From contig CAWHBY010000003.1 in NCBI GenBank assembly GCA_963827855.1, forward strand, positions 1-64,000: DNA of 64,000 bases, given 5' to 3'. Under the pieces are notes generated by a model. The model was given only the letters and a program-made list of their open reading frames with translations. It searched no databases and had not been told where the DNA came from. The stretch's first letter is position 1. Each line of letters starts with the position of its first letter. The position numbers and the translations under genes were made by a program. This document shows, one piece after another, positions 17,408 to 27,100 of the stretch. Source of the DNA: DTPU01 sp963827855 (GTDB lineage: Bacteria > Planctomycetota > Phycisphaerae > Sedimentisphaerales > Anaerobacaceae).

Positions 17408-17640
17408 GAAGAGAACTGAAGGAGTTCTTTGCCGCGAATGAACGCGAATAGACGCGAATGGCTGTCGCCGGGTTGACAGGTTTGAGTGGGTCGCAGCATC
17501 GCCGTACGCGACGCTTCGCGTCTGCTGGAAGGCCATGCCTTCCAGGCGAGCTTCGCAGGTCTCCGCTTGAGCAAGCCTGCTTGCTCCGCGGAGCCCTCCT
17601 CGCTCACAGGCGCACGGCTCAGCCTGTGTGCGTGAGTCCC
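17408..17640. repeat. Structured intergenic repeat, copy 1
   Basis: About 230 bp between 17264 and 17843 match 36571-36780 with many substitutions. Stems: GACGC/GCGTC (17510-17522); CTGGAAGGC/GCCTTCCAG (17525-17545); an outer CTCCGC/GCGGAG (17561-17593) around GAGCAAGC/GCTTGCTC. In copy 2 the equivalent stems stay paired despite base changes. The left end has the GCCGCGAATGAACGCGAA type of repeat. The rest of the gap, 17641-17842, shows no gene. Confidence 0.7.
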
Positions 17641-17842
17641 GTCCTTGCTCCTTCGCTTCCCGCTTACCGCATTACGCTTTGCGATCACCCTGGATTCCCC
17701 GTGGGGTTGCCTTGAGTCCTGGGGTCCATCGAGATAGAATCCCAGTCACGCCCTTGGGGCTGCCCGGCGCAGGAGCCTGAATAGGGGTCCCTCTCTGGCT
17801 TGCCCTTGGGCGACTTCGGATGCACATGACTGGGAGCGGCTC

Positions 17843-18814
17843 ATGAAGATCGGGATGTACAGCATCACGTATCGAGGGGTCTGGTACAAGGGCGAGGCCC
17901 TGGATGTCCTTCAACTGGTGCGGCTGGCCAAGAGTCAAGGCTGGGAAGGGCTGGAGCTGGATACGGAGCGGCCCCATGCTGCGCCCATGGACCTGCGGCC
18001 GGACGACCGCAAGCGACTGCGCGATCTCGCCGCCGAATGCGGGCTGCCCTTGTGCGCCGTTTCCCCCAACTGCGACCTGTCCAGTCCTGTGCCATCCCGC
18101 CAGGACGCCGTGATCTGCTACGTCCGCGAGTGCATCAAACTGGCGCACGACCTGGGCGCTCCGATCTGCAAGATCTTCGCGGCCTGGCGCGGCATCACGC
18201 TGCACAATGGCATTGGGTCGTATGACCTGACGTACTCCCATGACCCCTACCCGTTCTGGAAGGAGGATCGAAGGCCCTTGGTCGTGGCGGCCATCCGTGA
18301 GCTGGCGCAGGTGGCTGGCGACCATGGGATCACGCTGGCCGTTCAAAATCACGGACCCGACATCGTGAACAACTACCAGGACACGCTATCCCTGATCCAG
18401 GAGGTGGGCTCGCCGTATTTCAAGGCCTGCATGGATATCAACATCGAGGATGAGCCCGAGTCAGAGGACCGTGCACGGGAGATCGTCAGGGCGTCGGGCA
18501 GACTGCAGGTCCACTCGCACGTGAACGGCGAGTTCGTCCGGGACAGCCAGGGCCGGGTCGTGCTGGCAGGCGCGGGCTATTTCGACCGACGATTCTGGGG
18601 ACGCAAGGTGGCGTATCCGGCCTATTTTGAGGCACTGGCAGCATCTGGCTACGACGGATTCCTGGATTGGGAGTTCTGCCATCCTGCGATGGAGAACGGC
18701 CAGTTCGCTGGAATCGAGTACGTACACAACCAGACCCGGATGGCCCTGGAATACATGAAGGGACTCCGCGCCACCGCCCTGGCCAAGGCCGCCCAAGGCC
18801 GGCCCGCCCAGTGA
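17843..18814 (+). CDS. Sugar phosphate isomerase/epimerase (AP endonuclease 2 fold)
   Basis: A 323-residue cytoplasmic TIM-barrel protein with no signal peptide. It begins MKIGMYSITYRGVWYKGEAL and shows the ordered barrel strands of the xylose-isomerase-like family: GWEGLELDTE, GLPLCAVSPN, APICKIFA, ITLAVQNHG, FKACMDINIE, LQVHSHVNGEF and GYDGFLDWEF. Acidic and His residues in QNHG, DINIE, HSHVN and DWEF are the likely metal ligands. GGGAGCGG precedes the ATG. It lies upstream of a polysaccharide-lyase-like gene and an aldo/keto reductase, which fits a sugar-processing neighbourhood. The exact substrate (keto-sugar, inosose or other polyol) cannot be read from the sequence. Confidence 0.88.
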   Translation: MKIGMYSITYRGVWYKGEALDVLQLVRLAKSQGWEGLELDTERPHAAPMDLRPDDRKRLRDLAAECGLPLCAVSPNCDLSSPVPSRQDAVICYVRECIKLAHDLGAPICKIFAAWRGITLHNGIGSYDLTYSHDPYPFWKEDRRPLVVAAIRELAQVAGDHGITLAVQNHGPDIVNNYQDTLSLIQEVGSPYFKACMDINIEDEPESEDRAREIVRASGRLQVHSHVNGEFVRDSQGRVVLAGAGYFDRRFWGRKVAYPAYFEALAASGYDGFLDWEFCHPAMENGQFAGIEYVHNQTRMALEYMKGLRATALAKAAQGRPAQ

Positions 18815-18941
18815 GGATACCACGGCAAATGCTTTGATGATCGGATGAACATGGCACGGGGGCCTCTGTCCAGTCTCTCGTCCGCCCGACAGTCCACACC
18901 CACCACCTGCTGGTTGGGGTCCCAAGGAAGTGACGGCGAGG

Positions 18942-18970
18942 TTGCCCCGGCTGGCCCTGCCAAGTATAGT
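18942..18970 (+). promoter_or_regulatory. Sigma70-like promoter, apparently nearly leaderless
   Basis: TTGCCC (18942-18947), a 17-base spacer and TATAGT (18965-18970) stand directly before the ATG at 18979. Transcription would start at about 18977, leaving almost no leader, and there is no Shine-Dalgarno sequence before the ATG. Confidence 0.5.
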
Positions 18971-18978
18971 GGGCACTC

Positions 18979-21015
18979 ATGACAAAGAGGATCATTGGCC
19001 TTGTGACCTTGGTCTGTGCGGCGGGCCTGTCCTGCGTATCGGTCGGCCGGCAGGTCCTGCTCTTTGAAGGGGGTCTGCAGCACCTGCAGCCCGGGCCTCT
19101 AAGCACCGACCTGGGGGCCTACACGGAGTACCACTACCTCCCCCAGGCAGCCCCCAAAGGGCCGTGGGAGGTGTCCAATGACCTGGGTTGGTGGAGCGTC
19201 CGCGAGGAGGGCGGCAGGCGTTGGATCCATCAGTCAGGCATGAACGACTGGTCGTACAGCCATCCCATGCTCGTTGCGGGCGACAGCCTGTGGATGGACC
19301 TTCGCATTCGGGCGCGACTGCGACCTGAGTCGGCCGACGGCCAGAGCGGCGTCGTATTTCGGTATCAGGACGATCGCTGCTACTACTTCTTTGGTGTGCA
19401 GGCTGGCAAGGTTGTGCTGAAGGCGGTCAACCACGAAACCGGCTTCCATCAGGCCCGGGAGGACGTCCTCGGCCAGGCGGCCCTCCGCTGGCAGCCTGGA
19501 GACTGCCTCCAGGCCGACGTGACCGTGAAAGGCTCCAGGATAGTCGCGGTGATGAACGGATCAGTCCGCTTGGAGGCCGTGGACGCCCTGTGGCCATCGG
19601 GCAGGATCGGATTGACCGCTGACTCGCCGGCCGCCTTCTCGGACATCCAGGTTGTGACGACACCCGCGGCCCGCGCCGCGTACGTCGCCAGAAGGGTGTC
19701 GTTTGACGAGACCGAGCGAAGGCTCCAGGCGGCCAATCCCTCGCCCGTCGTGTGGAGGAAGATCTCCACTGAGGGGTTCGGGGTCGGGAGGAGCGTAAGA
19801 TTCGGAGACCTGGACAATGACGGTGTGATCGACGTCCTTTTCGGCCAGGTCCTCCACCATGGTCCCAAAGACCGCAACAGCGAGCTCAGTTGTCTGACGG
19901 CCATGACCCTGGAGGGCCGGCAACTGTGGCAGATCGGCACTGCTGATCCATGGAAGGACCGGCTGACGAACGACGTGGCCTTCCAGATCCATGACCTGGA
20001 CGGTGACGGCAGGAACGAGGTGGTCTACTGCAGGGACCTTGAGCTGGTCGTGGCAGATGGCGCCACAGGCCAGGTCAGGAACAAGGTGCCCACGCCCGAG
20101 ACGCCTGGCGGCAGGCCCTACAAGGGAGAGTATAACACCTTCCCCCGCATACTGGGCGATTGCCTCTTCTTCTGCGATCTCCGCGGGACGGGCCACGACA
20201 GTGACGTGATCCTCAAGGATCGCTACCGCTACGTGTGGGCCTTCAATGACAAACTGGAGCTGCTGTGGCGGTCAGAGTGCAACACCGGCCACTACCCCTA
20301 TGCCTGCGACGTGGACGGCGACGGCAGGGACGAGGTGATGGCGGGGTACACCCTGTTTGACGACGACGGGAAGGTCCTGTGGAGCCTGGATAGCCAGCTT
20401 CAGGACCATGCGGACGGGGTCGCCATCCTGAGATTCAAGACCGATTCGGACCTGAGGCTGCTGTGTGCGGCCAGTGACGAAGGCCTTTTCTTCACGGACA
20501 TGCGCGGTCGCGTTCTACTGCACCACTACATCGGCCACGTGCAGAACCCCGCGGTGGCCAACCTCAGGGACGACCTCGCGGGCCTGGAGACCGTGACCGT
20601 CAACTTCTGGCGTAACGAGGGGATCATCCACTACCTTGACGCCGACGGACTGGTCTATCACAGCTTCGAGCCCACCCAGTACGGCAGCATGTGCCTGCCC
20701 GTCAACTGGACCGGGCGGTCAGAGGAGTACTTCGTGCTCAATGCCAACGTGAACGAAGGTGGCCTTTTTGACGGCTGGGGACGCAGGGTGGTATGTTTCC
20801 CTGACGATGGCCACCCGGACATGTGCAACGCAGTCCTGGACCTGACCGGTGATTGCCGCGACGAGATCGTCGTCTGGGACCCCCATCAGCTCTGGGTGTA
20901 CACGCAGAGCGACAATCCCAAGTCCGGCAGGCTGTACAAGCCGGGAAGGAACCCCCTGTACAACACCTCCAACTACCAGGCCACAGTCTCCTCGCCTGGG
21001 TGGTCGCAGCCTTAG
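18979..21015 (+). CDS. Exported DUF1080-like plus rhamnogalacturonan-lyase-like propeller protein
   Basis: A 678-residue protein with a signal peptide (IIGLVTLVCAAGLSCVSVG). Residues 60-235 look like a concanavalin-type DUF1080 domain (LWMDLRIRARLRPES, GVVFRYQDDRCYYFFGVQAG, GRIGLTADSPAAFSDIQV). From about 260 to 660 there is a beta-propeller with calcium loops: FGDLDNDGVIDVLFG, IHDLDGDGRNEVVY, ACDVDGDGRDEVMAG followed by LFDDDGKVLWSL, and DLTGDCRDEIVVW. The DVDGDGRDE...DDDGK pairing is what PL11-type rhamnogalacturonan lyases show, so pectin binding or cleavage is plausible. Many planctomycete FG-GAP proteins lack proven activity, so this call is at fold level. It may be expressed from its own promoter. 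Confidence 0.78.
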   Translation: MTKRIIGLVTLVCAAGLSCVSVGRQVLLFEGGLQHLQPGPLSTDLGAYTEYHYLPQAAPKGPWEVSNDLGWWSVREEGGRRWIHQSGMNDWSYSHPMLVAGDSLWMDLRIRARLRPESADGQSGVVFRYQDDRCYYFFGVQAGKVVLKAVNHETGFHQAREDVLGQAALRWQPGDCLQADVTVKGSRIVAVMNGSVRLEAVDALWPSGRIGLTADSPAAFSDIQVVTTPAARAAYVARRVSFDETERRLQAANPSPVVWRKISTEGFGVGRSVRFGDLDNDGVIDVLFGQVLHHGPKDRNSELSCLTAMTLEGRQLWQIGTADPWKDRLTNDVAFQIHDLDGDGRNEVVYCRDLELVVADGATGQVRNKVPTPETPGGRPYKGEYNTFPRILGDCLFFCDLRGTGHDSDVILKDRYRYVWAFNDKLELLWRSECNTGHYPYACDVDGDGRDEVMAGYTLFDDDGKVLWSLDSQLQDHADGVAILRFKTDSDLRLLCAASDEGLFFTDMRGRVLLHHYIGHVQNPAVANLRDDLAGLETVTVNFWRNEGIIHYLDADGLVYHSFEPTQYGSMCLPVNWTGRSEEYFVLNANVNEGGLFDGWGRRVVCFPDDGHPDMCNAVLDLTGDCRDEIVVWDPHQLWVYTQSDNPKSGRLYKPGRNPLYNTSNYQATVSSPGWSQP

Positions 21016-21031
21016 GACCCGTCCAGGGATT

Positions 21032-21094
21032 GGGGTCACATCTTCATTTACCACTATGCCTGGACTGGAAACTGGCAAATGAAGATGTGACCCC
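21032..21094. repeat. REP-like inverted repeat (two arms)
   Basis: A 21-base arm starting GGGGTCACATCTTCATTT (21032-21052) and its reverse complement (21074-21094), with one mismatch, enclose a 21-base spacer. It lies between the propeller gene and the convergent reductase gene. A third arm is at 22213-22233. The form resembles REP/REPIN repeats mobilised by RAYT transposases, though no such transposase is in the window. Confidence 0.75.
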
Positions 21095-21100
21095 GCCCTC

Positions 21101-22066
21101 TCAGCCGTTCGCCGGGTACCGGAAGAGCGGGGCTGTGGCCAGGGCCTTCTGCTTCATGGCCTCGATCTCCGCAGGCCCGAGGGGCGTGAATTCCGCAGCC
21201 AGCTTCAGGGCCAGCTTGAGGAAGTGCTCATCCGCTGGCGTGATCGCGTTGGTGACCGGGTGCGAGAGGGTGAAGCGCAGGCCCATCCTCGCCTCTTCAG
21301 GATCAGCCAGGGGCTGGTACCAGCACTTGGGGTACGCCTTGCGGTCCGCACCCTCTGGCCAGGGCTGCTTGGCCATTGCCTTGAGCGCGAGGATGCCCAT
21401 CCGCTTCTCCTGGGCCTTGGTGAGGACCTGGGGTCCGAAATTGCCTGCGTGCCAGGTGGCGTAGTTGACTGGAAACATGATGGAGTCGAAGCTGAATCGG
21501 TCCATCATCGCCATCGCCGCCTCCACAGAATGAGCCGAGAACCCCAGGAACCGGACCTTGCCGTCCTTCCTGGCCTTCTCGAGGGTCTTGATCGCGCCGT
21601 CGTCGCTGAAGATCGTCGCGACCTCGTCCAGCGTCGTGACGTGGTGGCACTGGTAGAGGTCGATGTGGTCGGTCCGCAGCCGTTTGAGCGAACGCTCCAG
21701 CTCTGAGGTTGCCGCTCCCTCCTTGCGTTGGCCCGTCTTGCAGGAGAGGAAGACCCGCTTTCGGAACGGCTCCAACGCAGGTCCCATCTTCTCCTCTGCA
21801 TTGCCGTATTCGGGCGCAACGTCGAAGTGGTTCACGCCTGCCTCGAAGGCCTCCTTCACCCACACGGAGGCCTGTTCCGGCGTGGATTCGTTCAGCATGA
21901 ATCCGCCGAAGCCAAGGATGGAGAGCTTCTCGCCTGTCTTGCCGAGAGATCGGCGCTCGATCGGCCCTGACGAGGTGTCACGTTCGACCGCCGACAAAGC
22001 GGCGGGAAAGGTGCTCACCACGGCAGCAGCCGCGGCGGTCTGCTTGAGGAAGTCGCGTCTATTCAT
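21101..22066 (-). CDS. Tat-exported aldo/keto reductase
   Basis: A 321-residue protein. ATG 22066 has AGGAG upstream and gives a twin-arginine leader (MNRRDFLKQTAAAAAVVSTF). The AKR fold follows: LSILGFGGFML, the Asp and Tyr of the tetrad in NHFDVAPEYGNAEEK, the Lys in VFLSCKTGQRK, and the His in DLYQCHHVTT. Tetrad Asp/Tyr/Lys/His is therefore complete. The cofactor is probably NADP(H), which would have to be bound before Tat export. Substrate is unknown. The gene is convergent with the propeller gene and is bracketed by REP-like arms at 21032-21094 and 22213-22233, so it may have moved as a unit. Confidence 0.9.
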   Translation of the reverse strand: MNRRDFLKQTAAAAAVVSTFPAALSAVERDTSSGPIERRSLGKTGEKLSILGFGGFMLNESTPEQASVWVKEAFEAGVNHFDVAPEYGNAEEKMGPALEPFRKRVFLSCKTGQRKEGAATSELERSLKRLRTDHIDLYQCHHVTTLDEVATIFSDDGAIKTLEKARKDGKVRFLGFSAHSVEAAMAMMDRFSFDSIMFPVNYATWHAGNFGPQVLTKAQEKRMGILALKAMAKQPWPEGADRKAYPKCWYQPLADPEEARMGLRFTLSHPVTNAITPADEHFLKLALKLAAEFTPLGPAEIEAMKQKALATAPLFRYPANG

Positions 22067-22212
22067 GGACGTCTCCTGTCTTATGACAACCTCTGTTACC
22101 GGGTTCGAGCCAGCCGCCCGCACCTCGTGGGTCCAGCGGCGGCTGGTCTTGGTTCTCCAGTATGGAGCGAACCTCTCCTGCAGTCAACGCCCCGAAGGCG
22201 TTGTGGAGGACT

Positions 22213-22233
22213 GGGGTCACATCTTCATTTGCC
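22213..22233 (+). repeat. REP-like arm, third copy
   Basis: The same 21-base sequence as the arm at 21074-21094 read on the opposite strand, starting GGGGTCACATCTTCATTT. It lies 147 bp upstream of the reductase start codon. A shorter related GGGGTCAAGACCC palindrome follows at 22242. Confidence 0.7.
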
Positions 22234-22663
22234 AGTAAGATGGGGTCAAGACCCGGCACTTGACAGAAGCTAGGCGAGTTGTTCGACCAGTCTCGGCTGG
22301 GCAGGCAGGGTTCGCCGGTGCAGGTCCGTCAGGTGTCAAGTCCCGACCCCGACTGCCCTGGAAACGATCGTAGGGCAAAGCAGCGAGCCTTGGACCGGAA
22401 CCAGGGTGGCCGGATGGGGCGTGATAGACTCGACGGCGTTCTGGCTCGCCTCAGGGCCCTCGGCAACGGCCCGGGCGGCCCGGGACCGACGATTAGGCCT
22501 GGCTTCCTTCGTGGTACTCGTCGGGTACTGACCGCCTGTCCTGGGCCGTCTGGCTGGGTAGGGCCGTCCGAAGCATGGGATGTCCCTGGCACGCGTGGGT
22601 CCGTCGCCTGCCACGTCCTCACGTCTGGTTGGCCGCGGGAGCATGGGGCCCGGCGATGCGGCC

Positions 22664-22705
22664 CTACAAGGCGATCACGACCAGCAGCTCGATCAAGGTG
22701 AAGGC
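22664..22705 (-). pseudogene. Decayed prepilin N-terminus
   Basis: On the minus strand the codons from 22705 read AFTLIELLVVIAL and then stop (TAG at 22664-22666). This is the near-invariant prepilin N-methylation segment. There is no pilin-like continuation after the stop and no ribosome-binding site upstream, so I read it as a truncated relic of a gene like that at 10697. Confidence 0.65.
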
Positions 22706-23039
22706 GGGAAACCAGCGGGACCACAAGGCGGAAGCATGGTTGAACCCCGAGCGGTGCAGCCGTCACGGCACGTTGGGTTCAGGCCTCTCTGCATTCCTGC
22801 CTGCCATGCGCAACTCTATCTCTCGCGGAGACGCCAGTCTGACAAGCCGTACTTATCCCTCAGTGGCCATCTTGGATGCAGGTCAGCGTATTCATGATAG
22901 GCCTGGCGTGCGCGAAATGCAAGGGTTCTTACAGACACAAACCGGCGTGTTCTGATGGCTGAGGTGCACATTTTTGCCGTCAGAGTGACATACGGTTGTC
23001 ACTCGCGAGTCAAAGATGAGGGAATTCTGGATTTTGGTG

Positions 23040-23068
23040 TTGACAAACATCCAGGGGTGTCCTAATGT
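23040..23068 (+). promoter_or_regulatory. Candidate sigma70 promoter upstream of the six-gene operon
   Basis: TTGACA (23040-23045), a 17-base spacer and TAATGT (23063-23068). The -35 is perfect and the -10 is weak. Transcription from here would give a leader of about 355 bases before the first gene at 23431. Confidence 0.4.
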
Positions 23069-23430
23069 TCCATTTGCATAGTATGTGGCGCACGGACGCC
23101 ATAGGAGCGAGGATGCGGTTTTCCTAAGTGCGAGCAAGCGGATTGCAGTTCACGAGTAGTAATGCGGCGGGCTCGAGGTCTGGCGCGGAGCGTCAGTCGG
23201 CGAACCTCCAAGAGTGAAGCCGGGACGCGCCGATCGCGGGCATCCAGCCGGCAGACCTCGCCGTCGCCCTTTGGAGTCTATCTCGTCACGAAACAGGTTC
23301 TGACATGGACTCTTAGCGAGATTGGATACGACTCTTCAGTCGTGCCTTGGACGAGGGCTGCAGCGGAGTGGCAGCCCGAGTCCAAGGAAGGTTCTTGTGG
23401 ACCTTTGTCCAGAAGCGGAGGAAAGGCGAT

Positions 23431-24156
23431 ATGAGCAACAAACAAATGCGAGAGGAGATCGCCTTCTGCCGGCGAGTCTGGCACGCGAGTGCCTTGGCGA
23501 TGGCCATCGCCATCGGAATGGCCTCGCCTGCAGGAGCGGGACTGACCAATGGGGACTTCACGCGGCCGCTGGGCGCCGGGTGGCGCGGTACGGAGGCCGT
23601 GACCTTCGATACGGGCTGTGCGATCCTGGGAGAGGATCCCTTCGTGTGGGCCAGTCTTGAGCAGGGATTCACACTGCCCAGCCGGTCGAGCGGTCTGTCG
23701 TTCGATTACCTTCCGCAATTTGAGCAGGGTGGAGCAGAGACGTTCACGGCCTCGCTCCTGGATACAGGATATCGTCCGCTCATCACGGCTGATCCGGATC
23801 CGGAGACCAGTGATGCGACCTACTACTTCATGCATGACTGGTGTTCCGAGGATGGCCTGAACGACATCCTGGCAGATAGGAGCATGGTGACGGTGACGCC
23901 GTTGGATGGAGGTTGGACGCGAGTCCGGCTGGACCTCACGGGGCTCGGAGGTATCGAGACAGAGGCCTTGCTGGCGTTCGACCTTGTCCCCGGTCTGGGT
24001 GACGTCAGCCTGGACGGCAGGGTGGCACTGGACAACGTGGCCGTGGTCCAGGAGTTGCCCGCGGTTCCGCTACCTGAGACCTTTGGGCTGGGAGTCTTGG
24101 GATGCGTCTGTCTGGCGGGCGGACTGAGAAGGGCTGGATCCAGGAGACATCCGTGA
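23431..24156 (+). CDS. Secreted protein with PEP-CTERM-like C-terminus
   Basis: A 241-residue protein; ATG 23431 has a strong GGAGGAAAGG site. The signal peptide includes ALAMAIAIGMASPAGAG and is followed by GLTNGDFTRPLGAGW, a start typical of planctomycete jelly-roll proteins. The body is beta-rich (FVWASLEQGFTLP, VALDNVAVVQELP). The C-terminus reads PLPETFGLGVLGCVCLAG followed by basic residues, resembling a PEP-CTERM sorting tail: PxPE-like motif, hydrophobic helix, Arg cluster. Its stop overlaps the next start as GTGA, making it the first gene of a six-gene operon. The ligand is unknown. Confidence 0.75.
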   Translation: MSNKQMREEIAFCRRVWHASALAMAIAIGMASPAGAGLTNGDFTRPLGAGWRGTEAVTFDTGCAILGEDPFVWASLEQGFTLPSRSSGLSFDYLPQFEQGGAETFTASLLDTGYRPLITADPDPETSDATYYFMHDWCSEDGLNDILADRSMVTVTPLDGGWTRVRLDLTGLGGIETEALLAFDLVPGLGDVSLDGRVALDNVAVVQELPAVPLPETFGLGVLGCVCLAGGLRRAGSRRHP

Positions 24157-27100
24157 CTCAGAGCGTAACCCATGCAGCTCACACACCGAGGGTATCCTCG
24201 GCCGGCGTCATCCTCGCCGCGCAGGCGGCAGGCTGGTTTGCCGTGCTGACCCCTCACGCCTACGCGGCAGAGTATACGGGGCTGGTCGATCTCACGGACC
24301 GCGTGAGTGTCACGTGCAGCCGCTATACCTTCGACCGTCAGCAAGGCCAGATGCGTTGTACCGCAAAGATCACAAACCGCACGGGCGAGTCCATTCGGGT
24401 GCCTTTGGTGCTGACGTGCAAGGATCTGCCGGCCGGGGTGGCGTTGCGGGCAGACGGCACGTTGTCCGACGGGACGCCATTTGTTGACTTTTCCGGCAAG
24501 GTGCAGGGCGGCATCCTGGCAGTCGGTCAGATAACGGAGGCCTGCACCTTGGCATTCACTTGTCAGGGCCAGGTGAGGATGGCACCTACCCTGGTGGTGT
24601 GGGGGCAGCCTGCCTTGGCGGTGAGCAGTTCCGCTTCACCCACCAGCGGCCCTGTGCCCCTTCAGGTGTCGTTTGGCGCGGCCAGCCGGGGAAATGTCGT
24701 CAAATACGAATGGGATTTCACGGACGACGGCATCTACGAGGTGGAGAGCTCTACCAGTCCTGCGACCACCACGACCTACACTAGCACAGGGTCATGGACT
24801 GCGAAGGTTCGAGTCACCGACAACGCAGGGTACACCGCTACCGACGCGGTGCTGATCACGGTCCTTCCAGGCCTTGAGTCCAGGCCGACAGCCGTTCCCC
24901 TGCAGGGATTTGCGCCCTTGAAGGTCCGTTTCAAGTCAGAGGGTATCGATCCTTCTGGAACGCTTGAGTGCTTCTGGTGGGACTTTGATGGCGACGGGAC
25001 ATGGGACACCCGGGACGTCGTGGCGAAGGATTACACCCACACCTATGCCCGGTCAGGGACCTTCCATCCCGCGTTGCGTGTGCGAAGCAGTACAGGCAGA
25101 GAGGCCACGACAAGCCTGACCATCGACGTAGAGAACAGCCCTCCGCTGGCCAAGGCCGAGGTCAGCCCCTCCAGCGGAGAGGTCCCTCTGACGGTCCAAC
25201 TTTCTGGGTCGGCTGAGGATGCCGATGGTTCGGTCGTCCTCTATGAGTGGGACTTCGATGGGGACGGTACCTTCGACTGGTCCTCGATCGATGCGGGCGA
25301 GACCACCGCCACGTATGCGCAAGAAGGGACCTATCGGGCTGCATTCAGGGCGACGGACGACCAAGGGGCGCAGACTTTGGCCACGGCGATGACCACCGTG
25401 GTCTCCGTGGGCCCCAAGGGCTCGCCCACAGTCTCTGCGTTGGCCTTGCCCTCCACAGGCGAGGCCCCTCTCACGGTCAGCTTTGGCGGCACGGCCTCTG
25501 ATCCCGACGACTCCATCGTCTTGTACGAATGGGACTTTGACGGAGACGGGATCTATGATTGGTCGTCCTCAACGACCCTGGAGACGAGCTACACCTATAC
25601 GGTGGCCGGAGCCCACTACGCCTTCCTCAGGGTGACGGATGAGACGGGACTCACGGCTGTGGACCCCGTAACCCTCTTCGTCGATCTAAGCGTCAACCTG
25701 TGGGTGGAACAGAACACCATAGGTCTCTTGCAGCCTGACTTCGTAAACCTCTGTCAGAACACCGCCAGCATGGTCCGCGCAAGCAGCACGCGGTCCGGCA
25801 ATTTGCCCATTGCGGCCATCGACTGCCAAGCCGACACCTACTGGATGAGCGAGCCCGGCGACAATCCGAGCTACAGCCCCTGCGAGACCTTCATTGAGGT
25901 GTGCCTTCCACTGCCGCAGACCGTATCCCAGGTCAATCTCAACGGAGGCATTGCCTGGGAGAACCAGGGTATTCTGGCCGGACGGCTCTCTCTGTTTGGT
26001 CCGGCGGACAGCCTTCTCTATTCCCAGGAGGTGGTGATGGCCTCGCCCTATGTGGAGGTCATGCTGCCCGAGACGTCCGGGGTCAGTCGCTGCAGGTTGA
26101 CGGTGCGATCGTCGGCCGCGGCCGGCCAGTGCCTTCTTGTGGAATTCGAGGTAGGCCGAAACACAGGCGGGCCAGGTGCATCCTTCCTCAACCTCAGCCG
26201 ATTTTCCGGAGTCGTGGCGAGGGCCAGCAGCAGCCTGGATGCCGGTTGCTCTGGGCCAGCCCAGGCCATTGACGGAAACCTGGACACGCCCTGGATCAGT
26301 TCCTTCTGGGATGGTCCCGGCAACGACCCGCCTCGCCGCAGTGGAGACACCACCTTCGAGGTGGCCTTCCTCACGCCTCAGAGGGTATCCCAGATCAACA
26401 TCAAGGGGGGATCTCTATGGCCCTCCTGTGGGATGACCCGAGGGCGCATCGACTTGTTCGACGCCGGCGGCGTCCTTCTTGTGTCCAGGGACGTGGCAAT
26501 GACCTCTCAGGACCTGCAGATTTCCATTCCGCCCACTGCCCAGGTCACTACATGCCGGGTGACAATCCTGGAGGCCCATACGGGCTATCCGCCCGTCTGC
26601 GGCCTGGGCGAATTCGAGGTGGGCACTCAGGCGGCCCCGTCGACGGATCTGTCAGGCACCCACATCGGGACGTTCATCAGTGCGGACACACGCGTGTGGA
26701 TCACCCTGCGAGACGTCGGGGGTAGTACCGTGAGGACGCTGGTCGGCGGCGAGCCACGTGCAGCAGGCGTCTTCACGGACTACTGGGATGGACTGGACGA
26801 ACAGGGCGTTGTAGTGCCCGACGGTCTCTACTACGCCATCCTCGGCTACGAGGTGGACGGCGACCGACGTGTCCTGGATCTGACGGAGGTCACGGGAGGA
26901 ACGAGGTATGACTTCCCCTTCGGGACCGGCTGCGACCAGAGAGAGTCCTTTCCGGATACGTTCTCGCCCTTCGCCAATGATCTGCTCAAGCTGAGTTTCC
27001 GGCTGTATCGGGCGCAGGAAGTGACAGCCTTCATCGGGCCGGAGAATACCGGCACCGACGCAACCCGGCTGAGGACCCTCGTAAACCGAAAGCCCTTCCC

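Larger units (their letters stand above)
22234..23430. other. 1.2-kb gap with no intact gene
   Basis: Open frames here lack ribosome-binding sites and protein-like composition. The gap contains a decayed prepilin head (22664-22705, minus), a hairpin AGTGACA/TGTCACT (22984-23003), and a promoter-like pair at 23040-23068. The region looks like remnant sequence ahead of the operon that starts at 23431. Confidence 0.5.

Noticed and set aside
17344..17688. Minus-strand open frames with a REAS.TAMLRP string, also at 36470-36967, as a protein family
   Set aside because: No ribosome-binding site, low-complexity basic composition, and compensatory changes fit nucleic-acid structure better. I keep the coding option only as a test.
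22279..22701. 140-codon plus-strand frame in the 22-23 kb gap
   Set aside because: No start signal, Gly/Pro/Arg-rich, and it overlaps the prepilin relic on the other strand.
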